Origin: Myxococcales bacterium
Lineage (GTDB): Bacteria > Myxococcota > Kuafuiibacteriia > Kuafuiibacteriales > Kuafuiibacteriaceae
Assembly (NCBI GenBank): GCA_019634385.1
Contig: JAHQVK010000206.1
Location: forward strand, 1 to 39,676
Reading direction: 5' to 3'
Length of the DNA: 39,676 bases
Shown here in pieces: positions 25,994-34,562 of this stretch (its first letter is position 1; each line of letters starts with the position of its first letter). The notes beneath the pieces were generated by a model, which saw only the letters and a program-made list of their open reading frames with translations, had not been told where the DNA came from and did no database searches. The position numbers were made by a program, and so were the translations under genes.

Positions 25994-26636
25994 GAACGGC
26001 TTTTCCGTTACGTATGACTACCTTGAACTCTATGCTTGAAGCCCCGGTGCGTTGCATGAGCTCCGGGACTTGTTTTTTAAGGCGATTAGATAAGGCTTCG
26101 TAGGGTAAATCGGTTGACTCACCGCATCGTTTTCGAGCGAGAAGGTAGGTTGAATACAGTTCACGTAATTTATCATCGCTAAGTTCGATCGGAGCTTTTT
26201 GCGGCGCTGCTGAGGATGTAGCTGCCGTTGGTTTCGGCGTTTGCCGATGTTGTGCACGAAGTTTGAGGCGTCGGACATCGCGATGATAGGTGCCCGCTTC
26301 GCGCTGTTGCATCGAGCGATGCCAATAGTTCTCGAGTGAGGCCATACGGGCTTTGAGTTGTTGGAGCTTGAACTTGAAGGCAGTATTATTGGACGAGCGA
26401 GACAGCAGCTGTCGTAGTCGTTTTTTTAAGGCGGTTCGACGAGGGAGGGGCTCTGTACGCTCGATACCCATCAGGTACAGTTCGTAGCTAGCCTTGAGAG
26501 CGCTCAGCTCTTTATTGAGTTTTTCGAGGAACAGTAGAGCTTGTTGCTCCCCTGATTGCTTAGTCTTCTCTTGATTGCTGTCGGTAGAGGGACCACTACC
26601 CCCAAACAAGTTTCGATCCTTGTCTGGTCGTACCAC
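25968..26636 (-). CDS. MXAN_5187 C-terminal-domain-like protein
   Basis: A 222-residue basic, helical protein. Residues about 28-105 are predicted coiled coil (ALLFLEKLNKELSALKASYELYL, then FKFKLQQLKARMASLENYWHR). After a low-complexity linker, residues about 150-220 match the C-terminal domain first noted in Myxococcus MXAN_5187: LRELYSTYLLARKRCGESTD, LPYEALSNRLKKQVPELM and the final EFKVVIRNGKAVLKALP. Its function is unknown; in myxobacteria the domain often occurs with signalling or secretion-associated proteins, which I cite only loosely. It overlaps the DUF2203 gene by 26 bp tail to tail. It is good evidence for a myxobacteria-like host. Confidence 0.75.
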   Translation of the reverse strand: MVRPDKDRNLFGGSGPSTDSNQEKTKQSGEQQALLFLEKLNKELSALKASYELYLMGIERTEPLPRRTALKKRLRQLLSRSSNNTAFKFKLQQLKARMASLENYWHRSMQQREAGTYHRDVRRLKLRAQHRQTPKPTAATSSAAPQKAPIELSDDKLRELYSTYLLARKRCGESTDLPYEALSNRLKKQVPELMQRTGASSIEFKVVIRNGKAVLKALPQVP

Positions 26637-26709
26637 GCGGGGGAAGTCTAGCAGGCGCCGCGGCTACCTACCAAGTAGCATCCGGGTAGATGTCTCGTCC
26701 GATGACAGT

Positions 26710-26990
26710 AGGGCGGGTCTTTATAGGAGAAATCACGTGGGTAGAACCAAAGTTCCTGCTTCTACGCGAGGCTAAGCCCCGCTGCGCGACCCCTTGTTGA
26801 TGCTTACAGAATCAATTCAAGTGGTCTTTGCTGTAAGCTCCGGACCGCGTTCTGACTTGTATCCAGCGAGTGTGCGGGTTCGGTAGCCCCTCTTTCGGTC
26901 CGGTACATCCCGTATCCTCCCTTCGGGGGTGACCCCTTACAAACGCGGGCTCCGGCGTCATCTCCCCAGCCGGAGGTTAAAAGACACGCC
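26710..26990. repeat. Family C repeat, copy 2, interrupted by family A
   Basis: The left end AGGGCGGGTCTT is at 26710-26721. A family A element follows at 26722-26835, and family C resumes at AGCTCCGGACCGCGTTCTG and runs to AAAGACACGCCCT at about 26990. Without the insert the junction reads GTCTT-TA-AGCTCC, identical to uninterrupted copy 1 near 2220-2232. The right end touches family D. Confidence 0.87.
26722..26835 (+). mobile_element. Family A element, copy 7, inserted in family C
   Basis: 114 bp, from TATAGGAGAAATCACGTGGG to GTGGTCTTTGCTGTA, with the usual three arms (GGGTAGAACC, GCGAGGCTAAGCCCCGC, TTGATGCTTACAGAATCAA). It is flanked on both sides by family C sequence, and a single TA is shared with the target. 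Confidence 0.88.
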
Positions 26991-27169
26991 CTAGCAGGCC
27001 ATCGGAAGAGTGAGTTAGGCGCTTCGCTGGCCCTTTTTCCGTGGAACGTCTGGACCGCCTTCGCCTTTCATCGGTTGCATACGCCCGGTATGCGCCCTCT
27101 TCATCCGGAGCGTTCCACGGAAAAGATACTTCGCGGATCACCCATCCCACTTCTCCGATGGCCTGCTAG
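26991..27169. repeat. Family D long-hairpin repeat, copy 2
   Basis: 179 bp, bounded by CTAGCAGGCCATCGGA and TCCGATGGCCTGCTAG, in the same orientation and about 94% identical to copy 1. It follows the family C copy directly. Its right end supplies the last codons and the stop of the truncated minus-strand gene at 27138-27497. Confidence 0.88.
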
Positions 27170-27497
27170 TACGTAGACAATGGATAAGAATACCTCCATA
27201 GGCTTCAGGAGGACCAAAAGTGAGATCAAGCTCTTTGTACGTGCCTCCACGGTATCCTTGGCCTTGGCGGTTGAAATACCAAGTACCAGTATGTTTTTTC
27301 TGATGGTGACAATGGACAAAGGGATCTAGGTGATCCGATGAGTTTAGATAGAATTCTATCTCCAGTATGGCGAAAACTCTGGCGCCCGCGTGGAGTCTAT
27401 TCTCCAGAAGAAAGCTCTTGGTGAGATTGTGAAAGTACTCACACAGTTCACCCACGGGGATATTTTTCTGTAGGATGCCGGTGATTTCTGAGCTCAT
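27138..27497 (-). pseudogene. Conserved hypothetical gene, probably truncated at its 3' end by a repeat
   Basis: A 119-residue frame starting MSSEITGILQKNIPVGEL. The segment EIEFYLNSSDHLDPFVHCH, GTWYFNRQGQGYRGGTYK and LDLTFGPPEAYGGILI resembles an uncharacterised conserved family with motif DPF.H...Q..G.WYFHR...GYRGGTYKGLD..FG..GGILIR; I do not know its function. The family appears longer than this frame. After GGILIHCLRT the codons run into the family D element, which contributes SRPSEKWDG and a TGA stop. The likely reading is that the original 3' half was lost when the D repeat arrived. An intact short gene cannot be excluded. Confidence 0.6.
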
Positions 27498-27684
27498 AAT
27501 CCCGAGCTAACCGTGTAAACGAGACTATAGGGATGGAGACCGTCTGCTCATGACACCTCGAGGACATACAAATCAGGTACGGGTTTGGTGCCTAACCATG
27601 AGTACATTAGGCGCAGAATGCTTACCTTGCCTGTTCACCCAGGAGCACTCATTGAATACGCTAGATTTTCGGAGTCGAAACAGT

Positions 27685-27757
27685 TGCCCGGTCCCGGACT
27701 CGAACCAGGGACACGCGGATTTTCAGTCCACTGCTCTACCAACTGAGCTAACCGGGC
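27685..27757 (-). tRNA. tRNA-Phe (GAA)
   Basis: The minus strand reads GCCCGGTTAGCTCAGTTGGT and onward as a complete 73 nt cloverleaf. The acceptor stem is GCCCGGT/ACCGGGC with discriminator A, the D-arm contains AGCTCAGTTGGTAGAGC, the anticodon stem is GTGGA/TCCGC around the loop CTGAAAA (anticodon GAA), and the T-arm is GGTTCGAGTCC-like. The terminal CCA is not encoded (the next bases are ACT). The flanks 27498-27684 and 27758-27911 hold no other gene that I recognise. Confidence 0.96.
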
Positions 27758-27911
27758 GCTGTTGAGGGTGGCGTTATTACCGCTGACTGGAGCATCTGCC
27801 AACCCTAATTTCGGTGCTTGGTGCAACTTCTCTCTCAGTTGGTACAAAACGCTGGAGAAAGCTCCTCGATCGAGATGTTTGCGATGGGGGTTTTTGACCT
27901 TTGTGAGTAAA

Positions 27912-29840
27912 ATGAGGGATTTGGTCTCAGTTGCTGGATTGAGGATGTTGCTCATAATAGCCTGTAATTTAAGGGTGTTATTTTTTTGTGGGCCAACATT
28001 TGGTGCTCCACCTAGAATTAGAATGGAGAGTTCGCCGCAAGAAGAGCTCGTTAGCTTTGTAGGCCGTGGTCAGGAATTACCGGAAGAGGATCGGGGAAAC
28101 TTATCGTCGACTGACCTCGCCTTTGATGACGCACCTTTGGATGAAGCAACGTTGAAACTTATGCAGGAGCTGCTGCGGGACCTTCCCGAGGAGAATGAGG
28201 TTAGCCAAGAATCATCGAAAGGACCGAAGAATCTGCCAGAAGGACACTGGTACGAGCGAAACATACCAAAGGATTGGCTGCATCTGCCCCTTGGTCGAAC
28301 GCTTGATGAGAGTTTGGAGGCATTGCCACTGATTTTGGGTGATGCACGGGGGCGGTCACGGCTGTATCGACGCTTGGACGATCTGCGACTCGAACCCGAT
28401 TTTGTAGATATCGGGCGCTTTGATCCCTTGTTGTACGATCATGCGATGATTCGACGCAGTCCGTCGGCTGGGGAGGCCGGTCGAATTTGGCAAACGGATG
28501 TGGTGATTCGAGGCCGAACCTTTCCGATGGCCAAGAGTGAGCCATATGACGCGTATGCGGTGGTTGAGAGCCGTAGTTTGGATCGAGGGTTGGGGGTTGT
28601 TGCGGGAATGGGGGGAAGGACGTCGATCGGGGGCATATTCGTAGGTGCCCGATTGGATACGTCTACCAGTCCTCATACGGGTACAAGTACAGGGACTGCT
28701 ACTAGCAATAGGCTCTTCACCCGAATGGGTGCTTCCTTGCGAGGATATCTGGGGGCCGATGTAAATGAGCCGATCCGAGTTGATATCGGTTACGATTTTG
28801 ATACTGGCTTGCAGCTGCATCCTTCCGACGAGACTCCATCTGGCGTTCATCTGTTCCAGACAACGGTCCGTGGGAAAGCTCAGCGGTTGAGCAGTCGGGT
28901 GACTCTCGGATGGATGGGACGCCACGAACCGAGGAGTCTGCGAAGCTTGTTTCAGATGGAAGGACGATTGCGATGGGATAGCACCAAGTCAGAGGAATTG
29001 CCTCGGGTCGTGATGGTTAATGAGCAACAAGATGGCGTTTGGGCCCAATCCGTTCGCCGTTGGGCTCCGATAGCCGTAGCTGAGGTGGGTGGCCTTGTGA
29101 GTGGAATCGCAAACGAAGGCTTACACCGGGCAGAAATATTCGCCAGTACAGAACACTTATGGGGTCCTCTGCGCTTAGAATTTTCAGCGAGAGGTCACCG
29201 ACAGGCTTCTACTGATTGGCGATTTACCGTTGACGCTCGAACCGAAATATCTGTAGCGGGGCCGCTGTCGCTGTGGGGACGATATTCCCGAAACTATGAT
29301 CAATCAGACGAACTCGAGTTGCGTAACGTAATTGTGGAATTAGTGGAAGGCGGACCACAATTGCGAACATCCTGGGGATGGCTTGTCGTTGGGGCTTGGC
29401 ACCTAGATGGGGTGGCCGAGACGGAAGATTGGCCGAAGACGATAGCCAACGACGACTCCCTGTGGCTATCAATAGATGGTCTCCCACGAGGTTCGTCCTT
29501 TGGCGGATATATGGAGGGTGGCGCTGATTTCTACCCTCTGACAATGTTTGTCGCGTTATCGTGGGATAACATAGTTGGACCTGCGGATGGTGGGGAGGGA
29601 CGTTTTTCTGCACGGTACTATCTGCCGGCCATGTTCGGCTTTCTGGAAGTGGTTGCCCAAGCTAGAAATAAACCTCAAGCCCAGTGGCGATTAAGCCTTC
29701 GGGGTGAGGCCGCTATTGTTGGAGGTTGGAGAGTTAGGGGGGTGCTAAGCAATGTTTTTGATGTTGATTGGAGGGAAGTAGGCACAAATAGGGATCGGAC
29801 TGGTACTGATTTTAGACTCGCTATGAGTTGGAACTGGTAG
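27912..29840 (+). CDS. Outer-membrane beta-barrel protein resembling a TonB-dependent receptor
   Basis: A protein of 642 residues from the ATG at 27912, which gives a hydrophobic secretion signal (LRMLLIIACNLRVLFFCGPT, possible cut near FGA). The open frame reaches back to 27762 but would then run beside the tRNA. An acidic, probably flexible region of about 100 residues follows. The rest alternates short amphipathic strands ending in Trp, Arg or Tyr, as in a barrel: VVIRGRTFPMAKSEPYDAYAVVESR, LEFSARGH, LWGRYSRNYDQS. It ends with NVFDVDWREVGTNRDRTGTD and a final LAMSWNW, the kind of closing strand seen in TonB-dependent receptors. No TonB box or plug domain is clear, so the exact class is uncertain. 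It stands alone and is followed by a family B repeat 8 bp after the stop. Confidence 0.7.
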   Translation: MRDLVSVAGLRMLLIIACNLRVLFFCGPTFGAPPRIRMESSPQEELVSFVGRGQELPEEDRGNLSSTDLAFDDAPLDEATLKLMQELLRDLPEENEVSQESSKGPKNLPEGHWYERNIPKDWLHLPLGRTLDESLEALPLILGDARGRSRLYRRLDDLRLEPDFVDIGRFDPLLYDHAMIRRSPSAGEAGRIWQTDVVIRGRTFPMAKSEPYDAYAVVESRSLDRGLGVVAGMGGRTSIGGIFVGARLDTSTSPHTGTSTGTATSNRLFTRMGASLRGYLGADVNEPIRVDIGYDFDTGLQLHPSDETPSGVHLFQTTVRGKAQRLSSRVTLGWMGRHEPRSLRSLFQMEGRLRWDSTKSEELPRVVMVNEQQDGVWAQSVRRWAPIAVAEVGGLVSGIANEGLHRAEIFASTEHLWGPLRLEFSARGHRQASTDWRFTVDARTEISVAGPLSLWGRYSRNYDQSDELELRNVIVELVEGGPQLRTSWGWLVVGAWHLDGVAETEDWPKTIANDDSLWLSIDGLPRGSSFGGYMEGGADFYPLTMFVALSWDNIVGPADGGEGRFSARYYLPAMFGFLEVVAQARNKPQAQWRLSLRGEAAIVGGWRVRGVLSNVFDVDWREVGTNRDRTGTDFRLAMSWNW

Positions 29841-29847
29841 GGAGCTC

Positions 29848-30026
29848 TAGCAGCCTGTTGATTTAGTCCTGTGTGTAGCTATCGAGCCAGGCTTTTCGTG
29901 ATACGCTCTGACGACGAGGCGAGCGTACCAGGCGGTACGTGACCGAGGAGAGACTTCTTGTGGGCAGGACGTTTCACGGAAAGACCGGCCGATAGATGCG
30001 TGCAGGGCTAGATCAACAGGCTGCTA
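29848..30026. repeat. Family B long-hairpin repeat, copy 2
   Basis: 179 bp, from TAGCAGCCTGTTGATTTAGT to AGATCAACAGGCTGCTA, with the central GTACCAGGCGGTAC palindrome. The end substitutions are compensatory: CCTGTTGAT on the left is matched by ATCAACAGG on the right, whereas copy 1 has CCGGTTGAT and ATCAACCGG. It lies between two convergent genes. Confidence 0.87.
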
Positions 30027-30058
30027 GATGTTCATCCGTTAAGATGATACTTGGGTTG

Positions 30059-30121
30059 GGTCGTGTCTTTTAACTCCGGCTGCGGGGATGACGCCGCAGC
30101 CGGAGTTGAAAGTCACGACCT
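30059..30121. terminator. 63 bp mini-family-C hairpin between convergent genes
   Basis: GGTCGTGTCTTTTAACTCCG and its inverse complement surround a short loop near GGATGACG, giving a stem of about 28 bp with two mismatches. The ends match family C; the middle of that repeat is missing. It sits 10 bp from the 3' end of the minus-strand pseudokinase gene and downstream of the plus-strand barrel gene. It could stop transcription from both sides; without a T-run this is inference. Confidence 0.6.
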
Positions 30122-30130
30122 AATGATCAC

Positions 30131-32551
30131 CTATAAGTTGGGACTGGTAGCCTCTCCCTGGATACCAGCTGAGAAATGGATTTCGCGACCAGGGAGAATG
30201 TTGAGGCGTTTGGACCACTTCATCCCTCTAAATACAACCTTAAGCAGATAATCGCCTTCGTATATACGGGCTGGCGCAGCCATAGGAGCCTGGGCAAGCA
30301 AGTGTCCATTGAGATAAATATTTGCCCCTGGCGGTGCAGCTACTTTGAGCAAGGAAGTGCGAAAAACCTCGTCAATGGTTGTCCCAAGGTTCTTCTTAAT
30401 TTTGATGCGCCGGTACGCATTTATTCGCGTCTGGCGATCTGTAAGGCGAACTCGCCTTATACCGGTTGTTACGCGAAGCTTTAGGGGCGTCCGCCCTATA
30501 TTGTCTCCATCAAGGAAGACGTCCACTGATGGTTCGGTAAGTATCGTCAGCAATCCGGTAGAAACCGGAGGCTGGTTTGGCGCTGTATCTTCTTGGTGAG
30601 AAGTGGGGATAGGGCCTGTGCCCACCGATGCCGCACTCGCTTTGGATGCGTTGAGTGGGCCTTGTTTAGGTGTTGTTTCACCACTTTTGAAGATGTGCTG
30701 GACAAGTGAGCGATCAATTTTCTTCTCAGGAGGAGCAACTTCATGTGGGGGAGAGTTAACTACTGGAGATATCACTAAGCAAAGCAAGCCGACAACCATG
30801 ATCGCGATAAGCAATAGCATGCTCCGTGAGCCATCACTCATTCGGCGTCTTAGCTGAATGACGCTTGAACTAAGTTCCTTCGAGGATGAGGGGGGGGAAG
30901 AAATGCCCTTTACCGGCTGATTGCGGAGAAGCGCGGAGTGGGGTGAATCGAGTGGTGGCGACGGCGTGTGGGCCAGACTGAGCTCAGAAACCACCTCTCG
31001 GGTAGATATAGGTGATGTTCTGGGGCGCTCATCTATGGATCCGAGGGGTAGTTCTAGTATTTCACTACCAGCCGGAAGACTAGACTCTCTAAGCAAGGGA
31101 GTTTGAATTGGGGATGGGGCATGATGGCGCTTGATGGGGAGGACTTTAATATTGGATGGTAAGTTGCTGGTGGATGAGTTTGGATCCTGTGAAAACTCAT
31201 CCAAGTGCTGTGTTTTATTAATAGTTGAAGATTGAAGGCTCAGTGGCCTTCCTGAGGCTGGCCTATTGGTAGTCTCGGCTTTGGATTGAGAGGAAGAGTG
31301 AAGCCTTAGGGCCGGTTTTTGATCCATCGACCGAATCGGAGATATTTTGTTCTCAGAGTCATGTTCACGATGATGACTGGCTGGTGATGGTTCGAGTTCG
31401 GTAACACCTTCCGGTAGTTTGTCAGTTGGTGCCGGTAGGTGGTTGTTTTCAGCACGCTCCGCCGCGTAAGCTGTTGGCAGTATGGTTGGGAGATCGGATG
31501 GGTTTGGCTGAGGACTTATAGATTGTAAATGCGCCCTCGATGGTATATCCGCTGTGGTTGAACGAGTTGGCCGAGCTTGGTATTCTGCTTGGGCTTCGAG
31601 ACGAAGAACTTCAGCAAATTGCGGGTCGTCAGCGATTCTGAGGACACGCGCTCGGTGCATACGATCCGCAGACGCGGGTGGAAATACTGTATTGGCCCAG
31701 CTTGCTAGAGCAGCCGGGGTCGCGGCCGCTTGTTGATGAGATTGAATGGCTGAATAGATATCTTGTGCGAAAGTTCGCGGATTCTTTGGTCGCTGAGCAC
31801 CTCGTTTAGCCATGGCCGAACGGGCTATTTCAACCAGAATGTAGGTAAGTCTATTCGATTCCTTGTTCTCAGGAGGTGAGCCGAGGATAGATTGATAAAG
31901 ATCGGTTGAACCACTGAATGGTCGACTTCCTGTTAGCAGGGTATAAAAAAGTGCACCTAATGCGTAAACATCGCTGGCGGTGCTTGCTGCGGAGAGGCCA
32001 CCCATTACCTGCTCCGGGGCTAGGAAGGGGTTAATCACCCGGGGGGCAAACACGTTGGCTCCAAATCCAGTGACAAGTACAGACCCGTCGAAACCAATCA
32101 GTACGGTATCTGGTCGGATACCACCATGAACCAGGGGATGGCCGTTTGCTATATCGACGCCCTTTTCATGTGCGTACTGCACTGCCTCGGATATCTGAAT
32201 GATAATTCTTGCAGCAAGGGACGGAGTAATTCGTGGGCTATGGCTTATGAGAGTTTCAATGGGTTCGCCATCACCAAAATTCGTGATCCGCGCCCACCCT
32301 TGCTCAAACGAAATCAACCCATGAGTTCGGAGAATAGAGGGATGCTCGAGTTTAACGGCTAAGGCTGTTTGTTGCTGCAGATGATGGATGAGTTGTCGAT
32401 TTTCCTGTAGAGCCTGGGGTAACCACCGAAGAACTACTGGTCGATCCGAGCGAGGTTGATGGTTGATGACCTCACATCCAAGTTGTGCCGGTGTTTTGGA
32501 GCCTTTATTGAGGGGCCCCAGAACGGCGAAGTCTGTGCCGTCCATCGCCAT
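30131..32551 (-). CDS. Pseudokinase (Ser/Thr kinase-like) with transmembrane segment and PEGA domains
   Basis: About 806 residues from the ATG at 32551; an upstream in-frame TTG at 32584 is possible. Residues about 20-285 have the kinase fold, but key residues are replaced. The VAIK lysine is Arg42 (PVVLRWLP), the HRD aspartate is glycine (HGG 142-144, followed by IRPDTVLI) and the DFG aspartate is glycine (GFG 162-164). APE (178-180) and DVYALG (Asp194) remain. So it is probably not catalytic and may bind a partner or act as a scaffold. A low-complexity region of about 290 residues leads to one transmembrane helix (about 577-600), then two PEGA-like repeats (about 665-735 and 735-800; LTILTEPSVDVFLDGDNIGRTP) expected in the periplasm. 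It is divergent from the unknown membrane-protein gene at 32760. Confidence 0.82.
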   Translation of the reverse strand: MAMDGTDFAVLGPLNKGSKTPAQLGCEVINHQPRSDRPVVLRWLPQALQENRQLIHHLQQQTALAVKLEHPSILRTHGLISFEQGWARITNFGDGEPIETLISHSPRITPSLAARIIIQISEAVQYAHEKGVDIANGHPLVHGGIRPDTVLIGFDGSVLVTGFGANVFAPRVINPFLAPEQVMGGLSAASTASDVYALGALFYTLLTGSRPFSGSTDLYQSILGSPPENKESNRLTYILVEIARSAMAKRGAQRPKNPRTFAQDIYSAIQSHQQAAATPAALASWANTVFPPASADRMHRARVLRIADDPQFAEVLRLEAQAEYQARPTRSTTADIPSRAHLQSISPQPNPSDLPTILPTAYAAERAENNHLPAPTDKLPEGVTELEPSPASHHREHDSENKISPIRSMDQKPALRLHSSSQSKAETTNRPASGRPLSLQSSTINKTQHLDEFSQDPNSSTSNLPSNIKVLPIKRHHAPSPIQTPLLRESSLPAGSEILELPLGSIDERPRTSPISTREVVSELSLAHTPSPPLDSPHSALLRNQPVKGISSPPSSSKELSSSVIQLRRRMSDGSRSMLLLIAIMVVGLLCLVISPVVNSPPHEVAPPEKKIDRSLVQHIFKSGETTPKQGPLNASKASAASVGTGPIPTSHQEDTAPNQPPVSTGLLTILTEPSVDVFLDGDNIGRTPLKLRVTTGIRRVRLTDRQTRINAYRRIKIKKNLGTTIDEVFRTSLLKVAAPPGANIYLNGHLLAQAPMAAPARIYEGDYLLKVVFRGMKWSKRLNILPGREIHFSAGIQGEATSPNL

Positions 32552-32759
32552 TATTTCTATCCAGTATAAATCACGTTTCTGCAAGACTGTTGCGGCCCAC
32601 TAAGTCCAATCGAAGATGGCGTACTTTGTGACCGTCTTTCTCCAAGCTCTAGGCCCATTTGCGGAATGACTCGTTATTTATGAGTGTGTTGTTTGTGGGG
32701 AAATGCGGACACAATGATAGCTGGTGATTTTTGACCCTTAGCTGCTAGGATCTACCCCA

Positions 32760-34553
32760 GTGCCTGAACCCGAGATAACTAGAACTATGTGGGTCTGTAT
32801 CCTTTGCAGTTTTGTGGGGCTGTGGCCGGTTGGGGCCTCTGCCGGGGACTCAGCTCATCCATTTGAAGACTGTCAGACGGCGGATGAAGAAGCCCTCCAG
32901 AAAGAGCTTTCCAGGGTCGCGAAGCAGGCCCTCATTCTCGACGAAGAGCGAATAGCCGATCTGGTCGAAGCACGCTGGCACACGGCCAATTTGGGCGATG
33001 TCATTGACCGCTCCGTTGCGCAGGCGATCTCTGAGGTCGAAGAGGAAGAGGATTACCTCGGTCGGTTGTGGTCAACATGGTCCCCGGCTAAGGCGCAAGA
33101 GCTCGCAGAGAAAGTGGCAAACAAAACCTTTTCTGCTCCGTTATTCACTGGATCGATGCAGGGCTATGTAGAGGGCCTTTCTGAGGATCTGTCCCAAGAG
33201 GTGGACACTGCCTCGAAGCATTCGGCCTCTGTGGCTCTTAAGTGCATACATACATACTTACGGAAACAGCATACTCAGACCATCGTTGACCTGTTTGACG
33301 CTTCACTACAACGGGGCATTGCTGACGCTGACTTGAAGGTCCAATCCATCGAGAACTCGGGCATGACACCCGGACATACGCGGGCGCTGGCCGGTGTGGG
33401 GCTCGTCATCGGCTCCTATCTCAGTCGCCGATTGATCCGGCAGTTTGTGTCTCGGTTGACAACGAGGTTGGTTGGTCGAATTGCAGGTAGGGCCATGGGC
33501 CGAGGCGCGGCCTCCCTGGTGCCGATGGTCGGTTGGGTGCTTGGGGCAGGCATGGTCGTGTGGGAGCTTGTCGACGGTGGCCAAGGTGCGTTTCCCCACA
33601 TAGAGCAGGCTCTGACCAGCGAAGAAGCTAAAGCGAGCCTACGCCGGCAAATTACTGAAACTGCCGAGCAAGAATTGCGCGATGAGCTCCCATCTTTGGC
33701 CACAGATATCGCTGAAGCATTGTTTGCAGAATGGTTAGGTTTCAAAGAACAAATCCGCTTGGTACTCGAACTAGCTAAGAGGAACAATACCTTTGCCCGG
33801 TTGGTAGAAAAGGTTCCGTCCGAGCGCTTCACAAGGCTTTCAGCACAGATTGAAGTGTTGGGAGAAGTCCTCGGAGAAGAAGGGCTCCAAGAAGTTGTTA
33901 ACGATGGTCGGTTTGAACGCTTGCTACAGCTTCCATCGCCGGCTCTAGAGATTGTCCGGATAAACCGCTCAATGGCAGATGTGTTTCGATGGGCTGCTCT
34001 GGTGGGAAGAGATCTGGATAAAGTTGTTGACCTGGAAATCTACCGGTATCGCAAGCCAGACGAGATAAGCAAAACCGAGCTTGAAATACTGATTAGCTTG
34101 GATAATCACACTCAAATTGCAAAGCTACTAGCGATTGGCCGGTCGGAATGTAAAACCCTATTAGCCATTCCTTCTGATTATTTGAAGCGATTTTTGCGCA
34201 TGTACTCAACCACTCATTTGGCCTGGCTGGCCAAATATGTAGAAGCACTTCCGGAAGATAGTAGAGATTTCTTGGTGAGTAGTCTTTACCGTCAGCCCGA
34301 CCGAATCACTGCTCTCAGTAGTGAGAAGATGCTTAGAAATATACAGCTTCAAGAGAACTCATTTGAGACTCTAAAATATATCTTCGATGATATATCTGCT
34401 CAAGGGATCTGGAGAGATATCAAAGGGATTGTTCGAAGAGATATCCACATGCCCTTGATTGTTGCGAAGTACAAAAGTGTTGCGCCACTAGCTGTTTTCA
34501 CGGGAGGGGGACTATTTGTGTTTTTGTTTTTACTCTTTCGGAAACGTCGATAG
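32760..34553 (+). CDS. Membrane protein of unknown function
   Basis: 597 residues from the GTG at 32760 (the ATG at 32787 is an alternative start). A secretion signal (MWVCILCSFVGLWPVGASA) is likely cut near ASA. The mature part is helical. Two cysteines (about 38 in HPFEDCQTADEE and 161 in ALKCIHTYL) could form a disulfide. A Gly/Ala-rich hydrophobic stretch at about 205-270 (LAGVGLVIGSYLSRRLIRQ, GRAMGRGAASLVPMVGWVLG) may be one or two membrane-embedded segments. The last 25 residues are a transmembrane helix followed by RKRR, so the bulk should be periplasmic. I recognise no family. Downstream are a YbjQ-like gene (9 bp) and a CBS-pair gene, perhaps one operon. Upstream and divergent is the pseudokinase. 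Confidence 0.7.
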   Translation: MPEPEITRTMWVCILCSFVGLWPVGASAGDSAHPFEDCQTADEEALQKELSRVAKQALILDEERIADLVEARWHTANLGDVIDRSVAQAISEVEEEEDYLGRLWSTWSPAKAQELAEKVANKTFSAPLFTGSMQGYVEGLSEDLSQEVDTASKHSASVALKCIHTYLRKQHTQTIVDLFDASLQRGIADADLKVQSIENSGMTPGHTRALAGVGLVIGSYLSRRLIRQFVSRLTTRLVGRIAGRAMGRGAASLVPMVGWVLGAGMVVWELVDGGQGAFPHIEQALTSEEAKASLRRQITETAEQELRDELPSLATDIAEALFAEWLGFKEQIRLVLELAKRNNTFARLVEKVPSERFTRLSAQIEVLGEVLGEEGLQEVVNDGRFERLLQLPSPALEIVRINRSMADVFRWAALVGRDLDKVVDLEIYRYRKPDEISKTELEILISLDNHTQIAKLLAIGRSECKTLLAIPSDYLKRFLRMYSTTHLAWLAKYVEALPEDSRDFLVSSLYRQPDRITALSSEKMLRNIQLQENSFETLKYIFDDISAQGIWRDIKGIVRRDIHMPLIVAKYKSVAPLAVFTGGGLFVFLFLLFRKRR

Positions 34554-34562
34554 CATAACCGT

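Noticed and set aside
27498..27757. tRNA-Phe as an integration site for a genomic island
   Set aside because: No integrase gene and no direct repeat of the tRNA 3' end was seen in the window.
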